NCBI GenBank assembly: GCA_016293225.1
Contig: JAEDEQ010000075.1
Coordinates: 1-7,990 of the forward strand
Length of the DNA: 7,990 bases
Reading direction: 5' to 3'
From: Clostridiaceae bacterium
GTDB lineage: Bacteria > Bacillota > Clostridia > Oscillospirales > Acutalibacteraceae
Position numbers and translations under genes: made by a program. Under the pieces are notes generated by a model. It saw only the letters and a list, made by a program, of their open reading frames with translations, had not been told where the DNA came from and did not search any database. Shown here piece after piece: positions 1 through 5,622 of the stretch; positions within the stretch are counted from its first letter, which is position 1, and each line of letters starts with the position of its first letter.

Positions 1-103
1 ACGCGACGCCCCTACAGATTACGCCCGAAAAAGTAACCCCAGCGGAGCGGACGGACAAAAACCGTTTGCACCGTTTTGCCACAAAGGAACAGCATAAAAG
101 CCA
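1..103. other. Gene-free left edge, possible interspersed repeat
   Basis: No recognisable gene is seen here. On the minus strand it reads TGTAGGGGCG near the edge, a string I associate from memory with interspersed intergenic elements in Clostridia genomes; this is recollection, not a search result. Two plus-strand frames stay open from the window edge, one ending with TAA at 95-97, but neither translation resembles a known protein and no start is visible. The 12-mer TGCACCGTTTTG at 68-79 recurs at 4275-4286 in the glpK upstream region. The element, if real, is cut by the window edge. Confidence 0.3.
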
Positions 104-125
104 ACCGCCGCATTTCTGCGGCGGT
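104..125 (-). terminator. Rho-independent terminator after malic enzyme
   Basis: A perfect 9-bp GC-rich stem (104-112 paired with 117-125, arms ACCGCCGCA and TGCGGCGGT) closes a 4-nt TTTC loop. It lies 38 bp past the malic enzyme stop codon. In the minus-strand transcript the stem is followed by TTGGCTTTTAT, an imperfect U-tract. It is best read as the end of the glpK-dehydrogenase-malic enzyme operon. The U-tract is weaker than ideal, so termination efficiency is uncertain. Confidence 0.65.
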
Positions 126-163
126 CTTAATAGCAAATTGTCAGGTTATATAACGCTGCGTTT

Positions 164-1336
164 TCAGATTCTTGCAACGCCGCTGTCGATAGCAGCCTTT
201 GCAACTGCCTTTGCAACTGCGTCCTTAACTCTGGGATCGAATGCTGCCGGAATGATGTAATCGGCGTTGAGTTCTTCGTCGCTTACAAGACCTGCAAGAG
301 CGTATGCGGCGGCAACCTTCATCGCATCGTTGATATCGCTTGCGCGAACATCAAGAGCACCGCGGAAAATTCCCGGGAATGCAAGAACGTTGTTGACCTG
401 GTTCGGGAAGTCGCTTCTGCCGGTTGAAACAACAGCTGCGCCGCCTGCCTTTGCCTCGTCCGGGAAAATTTCCGGAGTCGGGTTTGCACAGGCAAAGATG
501 ATGGGATCCTTAGCCATGGTCTGAACCATTTCCTTGGTGAGGGTTCCGGGAGCGGAAACGCCGATGAATACATCTGCGCCCTTGATAACTTCTGCAAGAG
601 TACCCTTTTCGCAGTTAAGGTTGGTGATTTCAGCCATTTCCTGCTTGATAGGATTGAGTCCCTCACGGCCCTTATAGATAGCGCCGGTACGGTCAGTCAT
701 GATAACATTTTTAAGACCCATGCTCATGAGAAGCTTGATGATTGCAATACCTGCCGCGCCTGCGCCGCTGGTAACAATCTTAACCTCGTCAATCTTCTTG
801 CCGACAAGCTTGAGAGCATTGATAAGACCTGCAAGAGTGATGATGGCAGTGCCGTGCTGGTCGTCGTGGAAGATGGGGATATCGCAGCATTCCTTGAGCT
901 TCTTTTCAATTTCAAAGCATCTCGGGGCGCTGATGTCCTCAAGGTTTACACCGCCGAACGAACCTGCAAGGAGGGCTACGGTCTTAACAATTTCGTCAAC
1001 GTCCTTTGAACGGACGCAGAGAGGAATTGCGTCAACATCGCCGAAGGCTTTGAAAAGAACGCACTTGCCTTCCATAACGGGCATACCTGCTTCGGGGCCG
1101 ATATCGCCGAGACCGAGAACTGCCGTACCGTCGGTTACAACGGCAACAGTGTTCCAACGGCGGGTAAGCTCATAGGACTTGTTGATGTCCTTCTGAATTT
1201 CAAGGCAGGGCTGAGCAACGCCGGGAGTGTATGCAAGGGAAAGAGCTTCCTTGCTGTCAACTGCAGCTCTGGGAGTAACCTCGAGCTTACCTTTCCACTC
1301 GTAGTGGAGTCTGAGGGATTCTTTTGCGTAATCCAT
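164..1336 (-). CDS. Malic enzyme (oxaloacetate-decarboxylating malate dehydrogenase)
   Basis: This 390-residue cytosolic enzyme oxidatively decarboxylates L-malate to pyruvate and CO2 with reduction of NAD(P)+. It is the short bacterial form without a fused phosphotransacetylase domain. Family hallmarks are all present: AYTPGV with the catalytic Tyr36, EGK with Lys91, NLEDI at 131-135 and HDDQHGT at 157-163 supplying acidic metal ligands, the Rossmann GAGAAG at 191-196, ANPTPE at 284-289 and STGRSDFPNQVNN at 304-316. An aspartate (Asp215) at the end of the second Rossmann strand hints at NAD+ preference, but this is not decisive. The ribosome binding site is weak: GAAAGG at 1350-1355 lies 13 nt from the ATG, so translation may be lower than for the upstream genes or partly coupled. 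It is the last gene of the operon, 41 bp after the dehydrogenase. It appears intact. Confidence 0.95.
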   Translation of the reverse strand: MDYAKESLRLHYEWKGKLEVTPRAAVDSKEALSLAYTPGVAQPCLEIQKDINKSYELTRRWNTVAVVTDGTAVLGLGDIGPEAGMPVMEGKCVLFKAFGDVDAIPLCVRSKDVDEIVKTVALLAGSFGGVNLEDISAPRCFEIEKKLKECCDIPIFHDDQHGTAIITLAGLINALKLVGKKIDEVKIVTSGAGAAGIAIIKLLMSMGLKNVIMTDRTGAIYKGREGLNPIKQEMAEITNLNCEKGTLAEVIKGADVFIGVSAPGTLTKEMVQTMAKDPIIFACANPTPEIFPDEAKAGGAAVVSTGRSDFPNQVNNVLAFPGIFRGALDVRASDINDAMKVAAAYALAGLVSDEELNADYIIPAAFDPRVKDAVAKAVAKAAIDSGVARI

Positions 1337-1377
1337 GGATATTCACTAACCTTTCAATTAATCTAACGTCTGATATC

Positions 1378-2487
1378 TTACTTTTCCCAAGGGAAGGTGT
1401 AATCAAGCTTGAGGTCGTCGCGAACCTTGCACATTTCCTTCTGAACGGGTTCGCTTACGGGTACGCCGCTGTCCTTTCTCTGGAGCCAGACAAGGTACTC
1501 TTTTTCGCCTGCGGTATAAATTCTGTCTGCACCGGGAGCTTTCTTTGAAGCACGGATTGAACGGAGAATCTCGCCTGTTTTATGTCTTGTGAACTCTTCG
1601 CCGAGGAAGTGGTTGGTGTCGATAGCAATGAAGAAGTGGCCGAGATGATAGGGAGCCTTGTTGCCGTTTTCATCCTTGCCGTTAAGAGCTTTACCGTAGA
1701 TGTTGTCCTGAAGAACGGAGGAAAGAAGCTCAACAACCATTGCATAGCCGAAGCCCTTGTAGCCGCCGAGAGCCTCGCCGATTCCGCCGAGAGGAGCAAG
1801 AGCAGCCTCGCCGCCTCTGATCTTCTTGAGGCAAGCGCCTGCGTCGCCGGTTACTGACTTACCGTCAAGACCGATAACGGTGCCTTCATGAACAGGCTCA
1901 CCGATTCTTTCATAGTATTCAATCTTACCGTTCTGAGTAATTGAGGTTGCGCAGTCAAGGATGAAGTCGAAGTCCTCGTCAGTAGGGATACCGATGGTGA
2001 GCGGGTTGGTACCGAACATACCCTCAACGCCGAAGGTCGGAGCAACCGACGGACGTGCGTTTGTTCCGGTGATGCCGATGCAGCCCTGCTTGGTAGCCTG
2101 AGTGGCATAATAGCCTGCAATACCGTAATGGCAGGAATTGCGGACAACAACCATGCCCATGCCGTACTTCTTAGCCTTGTCGATAGCCATCTGCATCGAC
2201 TTGTAGCCGATAACCTGACCCATACCGTCATGGCCGTCAACAACTGCGGTTGTTTCGGTTTCCTTAACGATTTCAAAGTTGGTTACGGGGTTCTGAATAC
2301 CGTCGTTGATGCGGTCGATATAGATCGGCTTAAAACGGTTGCAGCCGTGGGATTCGATTCCGCGTCTGTCAGACTCAAGAAGAACGTCAACAACGATCTT
2401 CGCGTCCTCTTCGGGAACGCCTACGCCAATGAAAGCGTCACGAATGAAATTTTCGGCTGTTTTCCAGTCGAGTACTACTTTACCCAT
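1378..2487 (-). CDS. Ldh_2-family malate/L-lactate-type dehydrogenase
   Basis: This 369-residue NAD(P)-dependent 2-hydroxyacid oxidoreductase belongs to the malate/L-lactate/ureidoglycolate/sulfolactate dehydrogenase family (Ldh_2), which has its own fold unrelated to classical Rossmann LDH/MDH. Visible family motifs are ESHGCNRF at 45-52, RNSCHYGIAGYY at 116-127 with the likely catalytic His120, GTNPLTIGIP at 159-168, the DCATS motif at 178-182 and GGYKGFGYAM at 241-250. The C-terminal GADRIYTAGEKE at 319-330 is also typical. Length is normal for the family. A good AGGAG ribosome binding site (2497-2501) lies 9 nt from the ATG. The gene is 74 bp downstream of glpK with no convincing promoter between, and 41 bp upstream of malic enzyme. 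The malic enzyme neighbour makes malate/oxaloacetate or lactate/pyruvate attractive, but substrate cannot be assigned from sequence because the family is promiscuous. Confidence 0.9.
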   Translation of the reverse strand: MGKVVLDWKTAENFIRDAFIGVGVPEEDAKIVVDVLLESDRRGIESHGCNRFKPIYIDRINDGIQNPVTNFEIVKETETTAVVDGHDGMGQVIGYKSMQMAIDKAKKYGMGMVVVRNSCHYGIAGYYATQATKQGCIGITGTNARPSVAPTFGVEGMFGTNPLTIGIPTDEDFDFILDCATSITQNGKIEYYERIGEPVHEGTVIGLDGKSVTGDAGACLKKIRGGEAALAPLGGIGEALGGYKGFGYAMVVELLSSVLQDNIYGKALNGKDENGNKAPYHLGHFFIAIDTNHFLGEEFTRHKTGEILRSIRASKKAPGADRIYTAGEKEYLVWLQRKDSGVPVSEPVQKEMCKVRDDLKLDYTFPWEK

Positions 2488-2561
2488 GAATTATCACTCC
2501 TGTAAATTATTTGTTGTTTTATGTGAAAAAGCAAAAGCCCTTATCATCCTGTGTTTTTCTG

Positions 2562-4076
2562 TTATTCCTTTTCAACCCAGTTCATGGATCTTTCAACGGC
2601 CTTTTTCCAGCCGGCATAGATTTTGTTTCTTTCCTCCATGCTAATCTGCGGCTCAAAAATTCTGTCAACCTCGCGGTTTGCTTCAATGTCCTCAAGGCTG
2701 TCCCACACGCCGACGGCAAGACCGGCAAGATATGCCGCGCCGAGAGCGGTTGTTTCAACCGTCTTGGGTCTGTCAACCTTTGTCTGGGCCATGTCAGCCT
2801 GAATCTGGAGCATGATGTTGCTGACCGAAGCGCCGCCGTCAACACGCAAATCGGCAATTTCAATTCCGGAATCTCCGCTCATTGCCTCAAGCAGATCCGT
2901 CATCTGATAAGTTATGCTTTCAAGAACGGCTCTTGCAATATGAGCGCGGTTGACGCCCCTTGTCAGGCCGACAATGCAGCCTCTTGCATACATATCCCAA
3001 TACGGAGCGCCGAGTCCCGTGAAAGCCGGAACAAGATAGCAGCCGTTTGCATTGGGAACGCTTTCGGCAAGCTCGTCGCAGCGGCGGGGGCTGTCAATAA
3101 GCTGAACCTCGTCGCGCAGCCATTTGATGACCGAGCCTGCGTTGAACGCACTGCCTTCAATTGAGTAGGTTGTCTTTCCGTCAAGACTCCACGCAACGCC
3201 GGTGAGAAGGTTGTTCTTTGACTCAACGCGCTTGTCGCCCGTATTCATGAGCAGGAAACAGCCTGTGCCGTAGGTATTCTTGGCCATGCCGGGCTTGAAG
3301 CAGGCCTGACCGAAAAGAGCTGACGGCTGGTCGCCGATGGCGCCGCAGATGGGTACACCCTCAAGCTCCTCAATACCGATGATTCCGCCCGCAACCCAAC
3401 CGTAGACCTGACTTGAGGGAACGGGAGTCGGAAGAATGTTCATCGGAACACCGAGCTTTTCGCAAAGGTATTCGTCCCAGCAAAGCTTGTCAACATCGAA
3501 AAGCATCGTTCTTGACGCGTTGGAATAGTCGGTAACATGAACGCGGCCGCCGGTAAGATTCCAGATGAGCCAGGTTTCAACGGTTCCGAAAAGCAGCTGG
3601 CCGGCTTCGGCAAGAGCCTTTACACCCGGAACGTGATCAAGAATCCACTTGATCTTCGTTGCTGAAAAATATGCGTCAATGATAAGACCGGTGTGAGCGG
3701 TTATGTAGTCGCAAAGCTCCTTGTCCTCTTTGATTTTTTCGCACATTTCGGCGGTTCTCCTGCACTGCCAGACAATGGCGTTATAAACGGGCTTGCCCGT
3801 TGCTCTGTCCCAAAGGATAGTGGTCTCGCGCTGATTGGTGATGCCGATACCCGCGATATCCTTTGCGTTGACCTCGCCCGAATTGAGTATTGAGGTGATA
3901 GAAGTAATCTGGCTGTAAAGAATCTTGAGCGGATCGTGCTCAACCCAGCCTGCGTGCGGATAAATCTGATCGAATTCGTTCTGAGCCTTGGCAATAATGC
4001 TGCCGTGCTTGTCAAAAACAATGGCTCTTGAGCTTGTTGTGCCCTGGTCGAGGGCAAGTACGTATTTTCCCGGCAT
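2562..4076 (-). CDS. glpK: Glycerol kinase
   Basis: This 504-residue FGGY-family kinase phosphorylates glycerol to sn-glycerol 3-phosphate with ATP, trapping glycerol in the cytosol for glycolysis or lipid synthesis. The ATP phosphate-binding motif is DQGTTSSRA at 10-18. Substrate contacts are NQRE at 81-84 (Arg83, Glu84), Tyr136 in DAYFSAT and Asp249 in GDQPSALFGQ. The C-terminal ATPase-domain signature is around 412-437 (VDGGAS start). I place the start at 4076, not at an in-frame ATG 10 codons upstream, because a perfect AGGAGG lies 8 nt before it and the protein then begins as the family does. It is the first gene of the operon. Between residues 226 and 241 it lacks both the histidine phosphorylated by HPr in enterococcal enzymes and the GGKGGTR-like fructose-bisphosphate loop of the E. 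coli enzyme. No glpF or glpD is seen in the window. Confidence 0.96.
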   Translation of the reverse strand: MPGKYVLALDQGTTSSRAIVFDKHGSIIAKAQNEFDQIYPHAGWVEHDPLKILYSQITSITSILNSGEVNAKDIAGIGITNQRETTILWDRATGKPVYNAIVWQCRRTAEMCEKIKEDKELCDYITAHTGLIIDAYFSATKIKWILDHVPGVKALAEAGQLLFGTVETWLIWNLTGGRVHVTDYSNASRTMLFDVDKLCWDEYLCEKLGVPMNILPTPVPSSQVYGWVAGGIIGIEELEGVPICGAIGDQPSALFGQACFKPGMAKNTYGTGCFLLMNTGDKRVESKNNLLTGVAWSLDGKTTYSIEGSAFNAGSVIKWLRDEVQLIDSPRRCDELAESVPNANGCYLVPAFTGLGAPYWDMYARGCIVGLTRGVNRAHIARAVLESITYQMTDLLEAMSGDSGIEIADLRVDGGASVSNIMLQIQADMAQTKVDRPKTVETTALGAAYLAGLAVGVWDSLEDIEANREVDRIFEPQISMEERNKIYAGWKKAVERSMNWVEKE

Positions 4077-4255
4077 TTTCGTATCCTCCTTAAAATTAAA
4101 TCGCAAAATGCGACTGATGAACCAATAAAAAAAGAACAGAAAATGCCACCGCCACCGAAGAAGGGCGAACCTTCCCCCTGCGGTGTTTCGATGGGATCAT
4201 CTCTATTCTCAATTCTCCATAGATTAATCTCACTTAATCCTATTCAGTTCATTCA
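4077..4255 (-). promoter_or_regulatory. glpK 5' leader with attenuator-like hairpin
   Basis: This is the untranslated leader of about 180 nt between the predicted glpK transcription start and its ATG. In the minus-strand transcript, CACCGC and GCGGTG (4180-4185 with 4147-4152) enclose a second stem of 5 bp (4170-4174 with 4160-4164, loop TTCGC). Thirteen nt later comes a run of seven T (4133-4127). This resembles an intrinsic terminator or attenuator, although the spacing to the T-run is longer than usual. A second hairpin (TCGCA-TTT-TGCGA, 4113-4101) lies just before the ribosome binding site, and a 10-bp palindrome AGATTAATCT is at 4221-4230. I do not recognise a known riboswitch or T-box here. 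Confidence 0.45.
4085..4090 (-). promoter_or_regulatory. Ribosome binding site fixing the glpK start
   Basis: A perfect AGGAGG on the minus strand sits 8 nt upstream of the ATG at 4076. The alternative in-frame ATG at 4106 would lie upstream of this site and would place it inside the coding region, so 4076 is preferred. Confidence 0.85.
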
Positions 4256-4261
4256 TGAGTT

Positions 4262-4290
4262 ATTTTACTTCAAATGCACCGTTTTGTCAA
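4262..4290 (-). promoter_or_regulatory. Sigma-A type promoter of the glpK operon
   Basis: On the minus strand a perfect -35 TTGACA (4285-4290) is separated by 17 bp from the -10 TAAAAT (4262-4267). The transcription start is expected near 4255. It lies downstream of the esterase terminator, so the operon has its own promoter. Confidence 0.8.
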
Positions 4291-4313
4291 CATTAATCGA
4301 AATAATTTTGCAC

Positions 4314-4347
4314 GCATTTTGCTTCAATCCGGAAAGCGGCAAAATGC
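4314..4347. repeat. Inverted repeat of 9-mer GCAAAATGC upstream of glpK
   Basis: The 9-mer GCATTTTGC at 4314-4322 is the exact reverse complement of GCAAAATGC at 4339-4347, with 16 bp between them. A third copy, GCAAAATGC, is at 4103-4111 inside the leader hairpin before the glpK ribosome binding site. In addition ATTTTGC occurs at 4305-4311 and 4316-4322, 11 bp apart, about one helical turn. The pair lies about 24-57 bp upstream of the glpK -35, a typical place for a regulator. The right arm shares three bases with the esterase terminator stem. Confidence 0.5.
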
Positions 4348-4385
4348 ACCGCAGTCATTCCTGACAAATGCGGTGCAAATTTTTT
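4345..4385. terminator. Terminator after the esterase, usable on both strands
   Basis: A perfect 9-bp stem TGCACCGCA/TGCGGTGCA (4345-4353 with 4369-4377) carries a further inner stem GTCA/TGAC (4354-4357 with 4362-4365) around a TTCC loop, with three unpaired A on one side. In the minus direction it starts 8 nt after the esterase stop codon and is followed by TTTT within GCATTTTGCC. In the plus direction it is followed by six T (4380-4385). No plus-strand gene reaches it, so its likely job is to end the esterase transcript. Confidence 0.75.
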
Positions 4386-5380
4386 CATATTACAAAAATA
4401 AGGCTGAACAAACGCTTGATAAACATGATGAGCATCTGAATAATATTGAGCGATACGCCGCTTTCGCCGTTTTCAAGGCTTTGGGAGGAAAGCCAGGAGA
4501 TAACGCCGTTCGGATAAGACAAGCTAACCTTTTCACCGTTTGCGTTCACGGTCTCGCTCGCATAGTAGACCTCGCCGCTTTTCATGAACATATCATAGGT
4601 CACGGCGTCCCAGGTATTATGAACGTCCCCGGCGTTTTCAACTCCCTCAGCGTGATAAAAGGTTGAAAACACGGTGAGCCTGCTCTCCTGCGGAAAAGCG
4701 CAGTTGCTGCTGAAATATTTCCAGTTCGGTTTTACAACGGTGTTGTAATCAAGGGAAAGATACTTGTCGTTTTTGTTGACAAAAAGCCAGACGGGCATTT
4801 TACCCATAGACTTAAGCTCGCTTCTCGTCGGCTCATAGACGGGAGACATCGGAAAAGCCGCAGCAAAATAGTCCGGATAGCTGCTTGCCATTATGATTGT
4901 CATCTTTCCGCCCATGGAGTAGCCGCCGATATAAATTCTTGAAGTGTCCACCGTATCCCTGTTGTTTTCAACAAAGCTGTCAATGGTGCTTTTCAGCGCG
5001 CTCTTGCGCTCAATGCCCCATGCAACCGGAGCAAAGGTTCCGGTCGGACAGCGCGGAAGCAGGAGATATGCGCCCTGAGTGCCCTTAAAGCGCTTCTGAT
5101 ATTCCTCGCTTGACCAGTTATAGATACAGCTGTTTCTCACCTGATGGCCGGGATAATCACCGGAGGAGTTGCCGTGCAGCCAGACTACAAGCGGATACTT
5201 TGTGCTGTCGTTTTCGTTCTTTACCGGCGAATAGTAAACATAATCAAGGCTTGCCTTTCCGGACTGAAACTGCGCAACCATTGCGTCCATTCCGTCATTT
5301 ATGCTGACTGCCGAGGACGAAAGCGCAAAACAGGCAAAAAGCGAAAAGACAAAAATCAGCAGCATTATTGTTTTTTTCAT
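4385..5380 (-). CDS. Secreted alpha/beta-hydrolase (esterase, PHB-depolymerase-like)
   Basis: This 331-residue serine hydrolase probably cleaves ester bonds outside the cytoplasm; the substrate is unknown. The N-terminus is a clear signal peptide (MKK, hydrophobic core about 5-20, likely cleavage after Ala24). A Cys at 17 gives a poor lipobox, so a lipoprotein is less likely. WLHGNSSG at 68-75 fits the oxyanion-hole region, and GGYSMGG at 152-158 is the nucleophile elbow with Ser155. Asp205 (NKNDKYL) and His254 (DVHNTWD) are the best candidates for the rest of the triad. A hydrophobic tail with a central Lys-Arg occupies about 310-331 to the last residue. The start at 5380 is chosen over an in-frame ATG 14 codons upstream because GGAGGT lies 6 nt before it and it opens with the signal peptide. 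The gene is monocistronic with its own promoter and terminator, divergent from the propeller gene. Confidence 0.85.
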   Translation of the reverse strand: MKKTIMLLIFVFSLFACFALSSSAVSINDGMDAMVAQFQSGKASLDYVYYSPVKNENDSTKYPLVVWLHGNSSGDYPGHQVRNSCIYNWSSEEYQKRFKGTQGAYLLLPRCPTGTFAPVAWGIERKSALKSTIDSFVENNRDTVDTSRIYIGGYSMGGKMTIIMASSYPDYFAAAFPMSPVYEPTRSELKSMGKMPVWLFVNKNDKYLSLDYNTVVKPNWKYFSSNCAFPQESRLTVFSTFYHAEGVENAGDVHNTWDAVTYDMFMKSGEVYYASETVNANGEKVSLSYPNGVISWLSSQSLENGESGVSLNIIQMLIMFIKRLFSLIFVI

Positions 5381-5386
5381 GGCGTT

Positions 5387-5392
5387 ACCTCC
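5387..5392 (-). promoter_or_regulatory. Ribosome binding site fixing the esterase start
   Basis: GGAGGT on the minus strand lies 6 nt upstream of the ATG at 5380. The longer in-frame start at 5422 would sit at the promoter -10 region, upstream of the predicted transcription start, and is therefore rejected. Confidence 0.8.
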
Positions 5393-5413
5393 GGGTTTCT
5401 GTTTTCCGCAATG

Positions 5414-5442
5414 ATTGTACAATATTATTAACAGATTGTCAA
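5414..5442 (-). promoter_or_regulatory. Sigma-A type promoter of the esterase
   Basis: A perfect -35 TTGACA (5437-5442) is followed after 17 bp by the -10 TACAAT (5414-5419). Transcription should start near 5407, giving a leader of about 27 nt. The -10 is the half of a perfect 10-bp palindrome ATTGTACAAT (5414-5423), which may be a binding site for a repressor. Confidence 0.8.
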
Positions 5443-5512
5443 CTTTTTTGCGTTTCGGTCTGCGCGAATATTCAGCCGCGTTTTTGTCGGTTTTGTAAAA
5501 TCCTTATACTGC

Positions 5513-5536
5513 AAAAATCACAATATTGTGCTTTTT
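5513..5536. promoter_or_regulatory. Near-perfect 24-bp dyad, candidate operator
   Basis: The core CACAATATTGTG (5519-5530) is a perfect 12-bp palindrome. One mismatched pair flanks it (T5518 and C5531), followed by five A on the left and five T on the right, so 11 of 12 base pairs of the dyad are symmetric. It ends 5 bp before the -35 of the plus-strand promoter and lies about 70 bp upstream of the esterase -35. With no loop it would make a poor hairpin, so a protein-binding site is more likely than a terminator. The 8-mer ACAATATT also occurs at 5419-5426 in the esterase promoter. Confidence 0.5.
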
Positions 5537-5541
5537 CTCAC

Positions 5542-5570
5542 TTGACCTTGCGGATATTATATTGTATTAT
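5542..5570 (+). promoter_or_regulatory. Sigma-A type promoter of the propeller gene
   Basis: The -35 TTGACC (5542-5547) and the -10 TATTAT (5565-5570) are 17 bp apart, with TG directly before the -10. The start of transcription is expected near 5577, giving a leader of about 45 nt before the ATG at 5623. Confidence 0.75.
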
Positions 5571-5622
5571 ATTAAAGTATTACTGATTAATTACGGTTAC
5601 GCTTCAAAGGGGTTTATATATC

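Noticed and set aside
699..1175. 158-residue plus-strand open frame
   Set aside because: It is antisense to malic enzyme, Ser/Pro/Arg-rich as expected for a shadow frame, with no recognisable domain.
2525..2545. Weak GGGC-TTTT-GCTTTT hairpin in the glpK-dehydrogenase gap
   Set aside because: The stem has only about six pairs with two G-T wobbles, so it is not convincing as a terminator splitting the operon.
2511..3164. 217-residue plus-strand open frame
   Set aside because: It lies antisense to glpK, shows no family resemblance, and has no ribosome binding site. It is a shadow of glpK codon use.
4077..4260. T-box or known riboswitch in the glpK leader
   Set aside because: No T-box sequence or other riboswitch core could be matched, and glpK is not a typical target.
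5110..5431. Plus-strand open frames opposite the esterase N-terminus
   Set aside because: They overlap the signal peptide and promoter of a well-supported gene and show no family resemblance.
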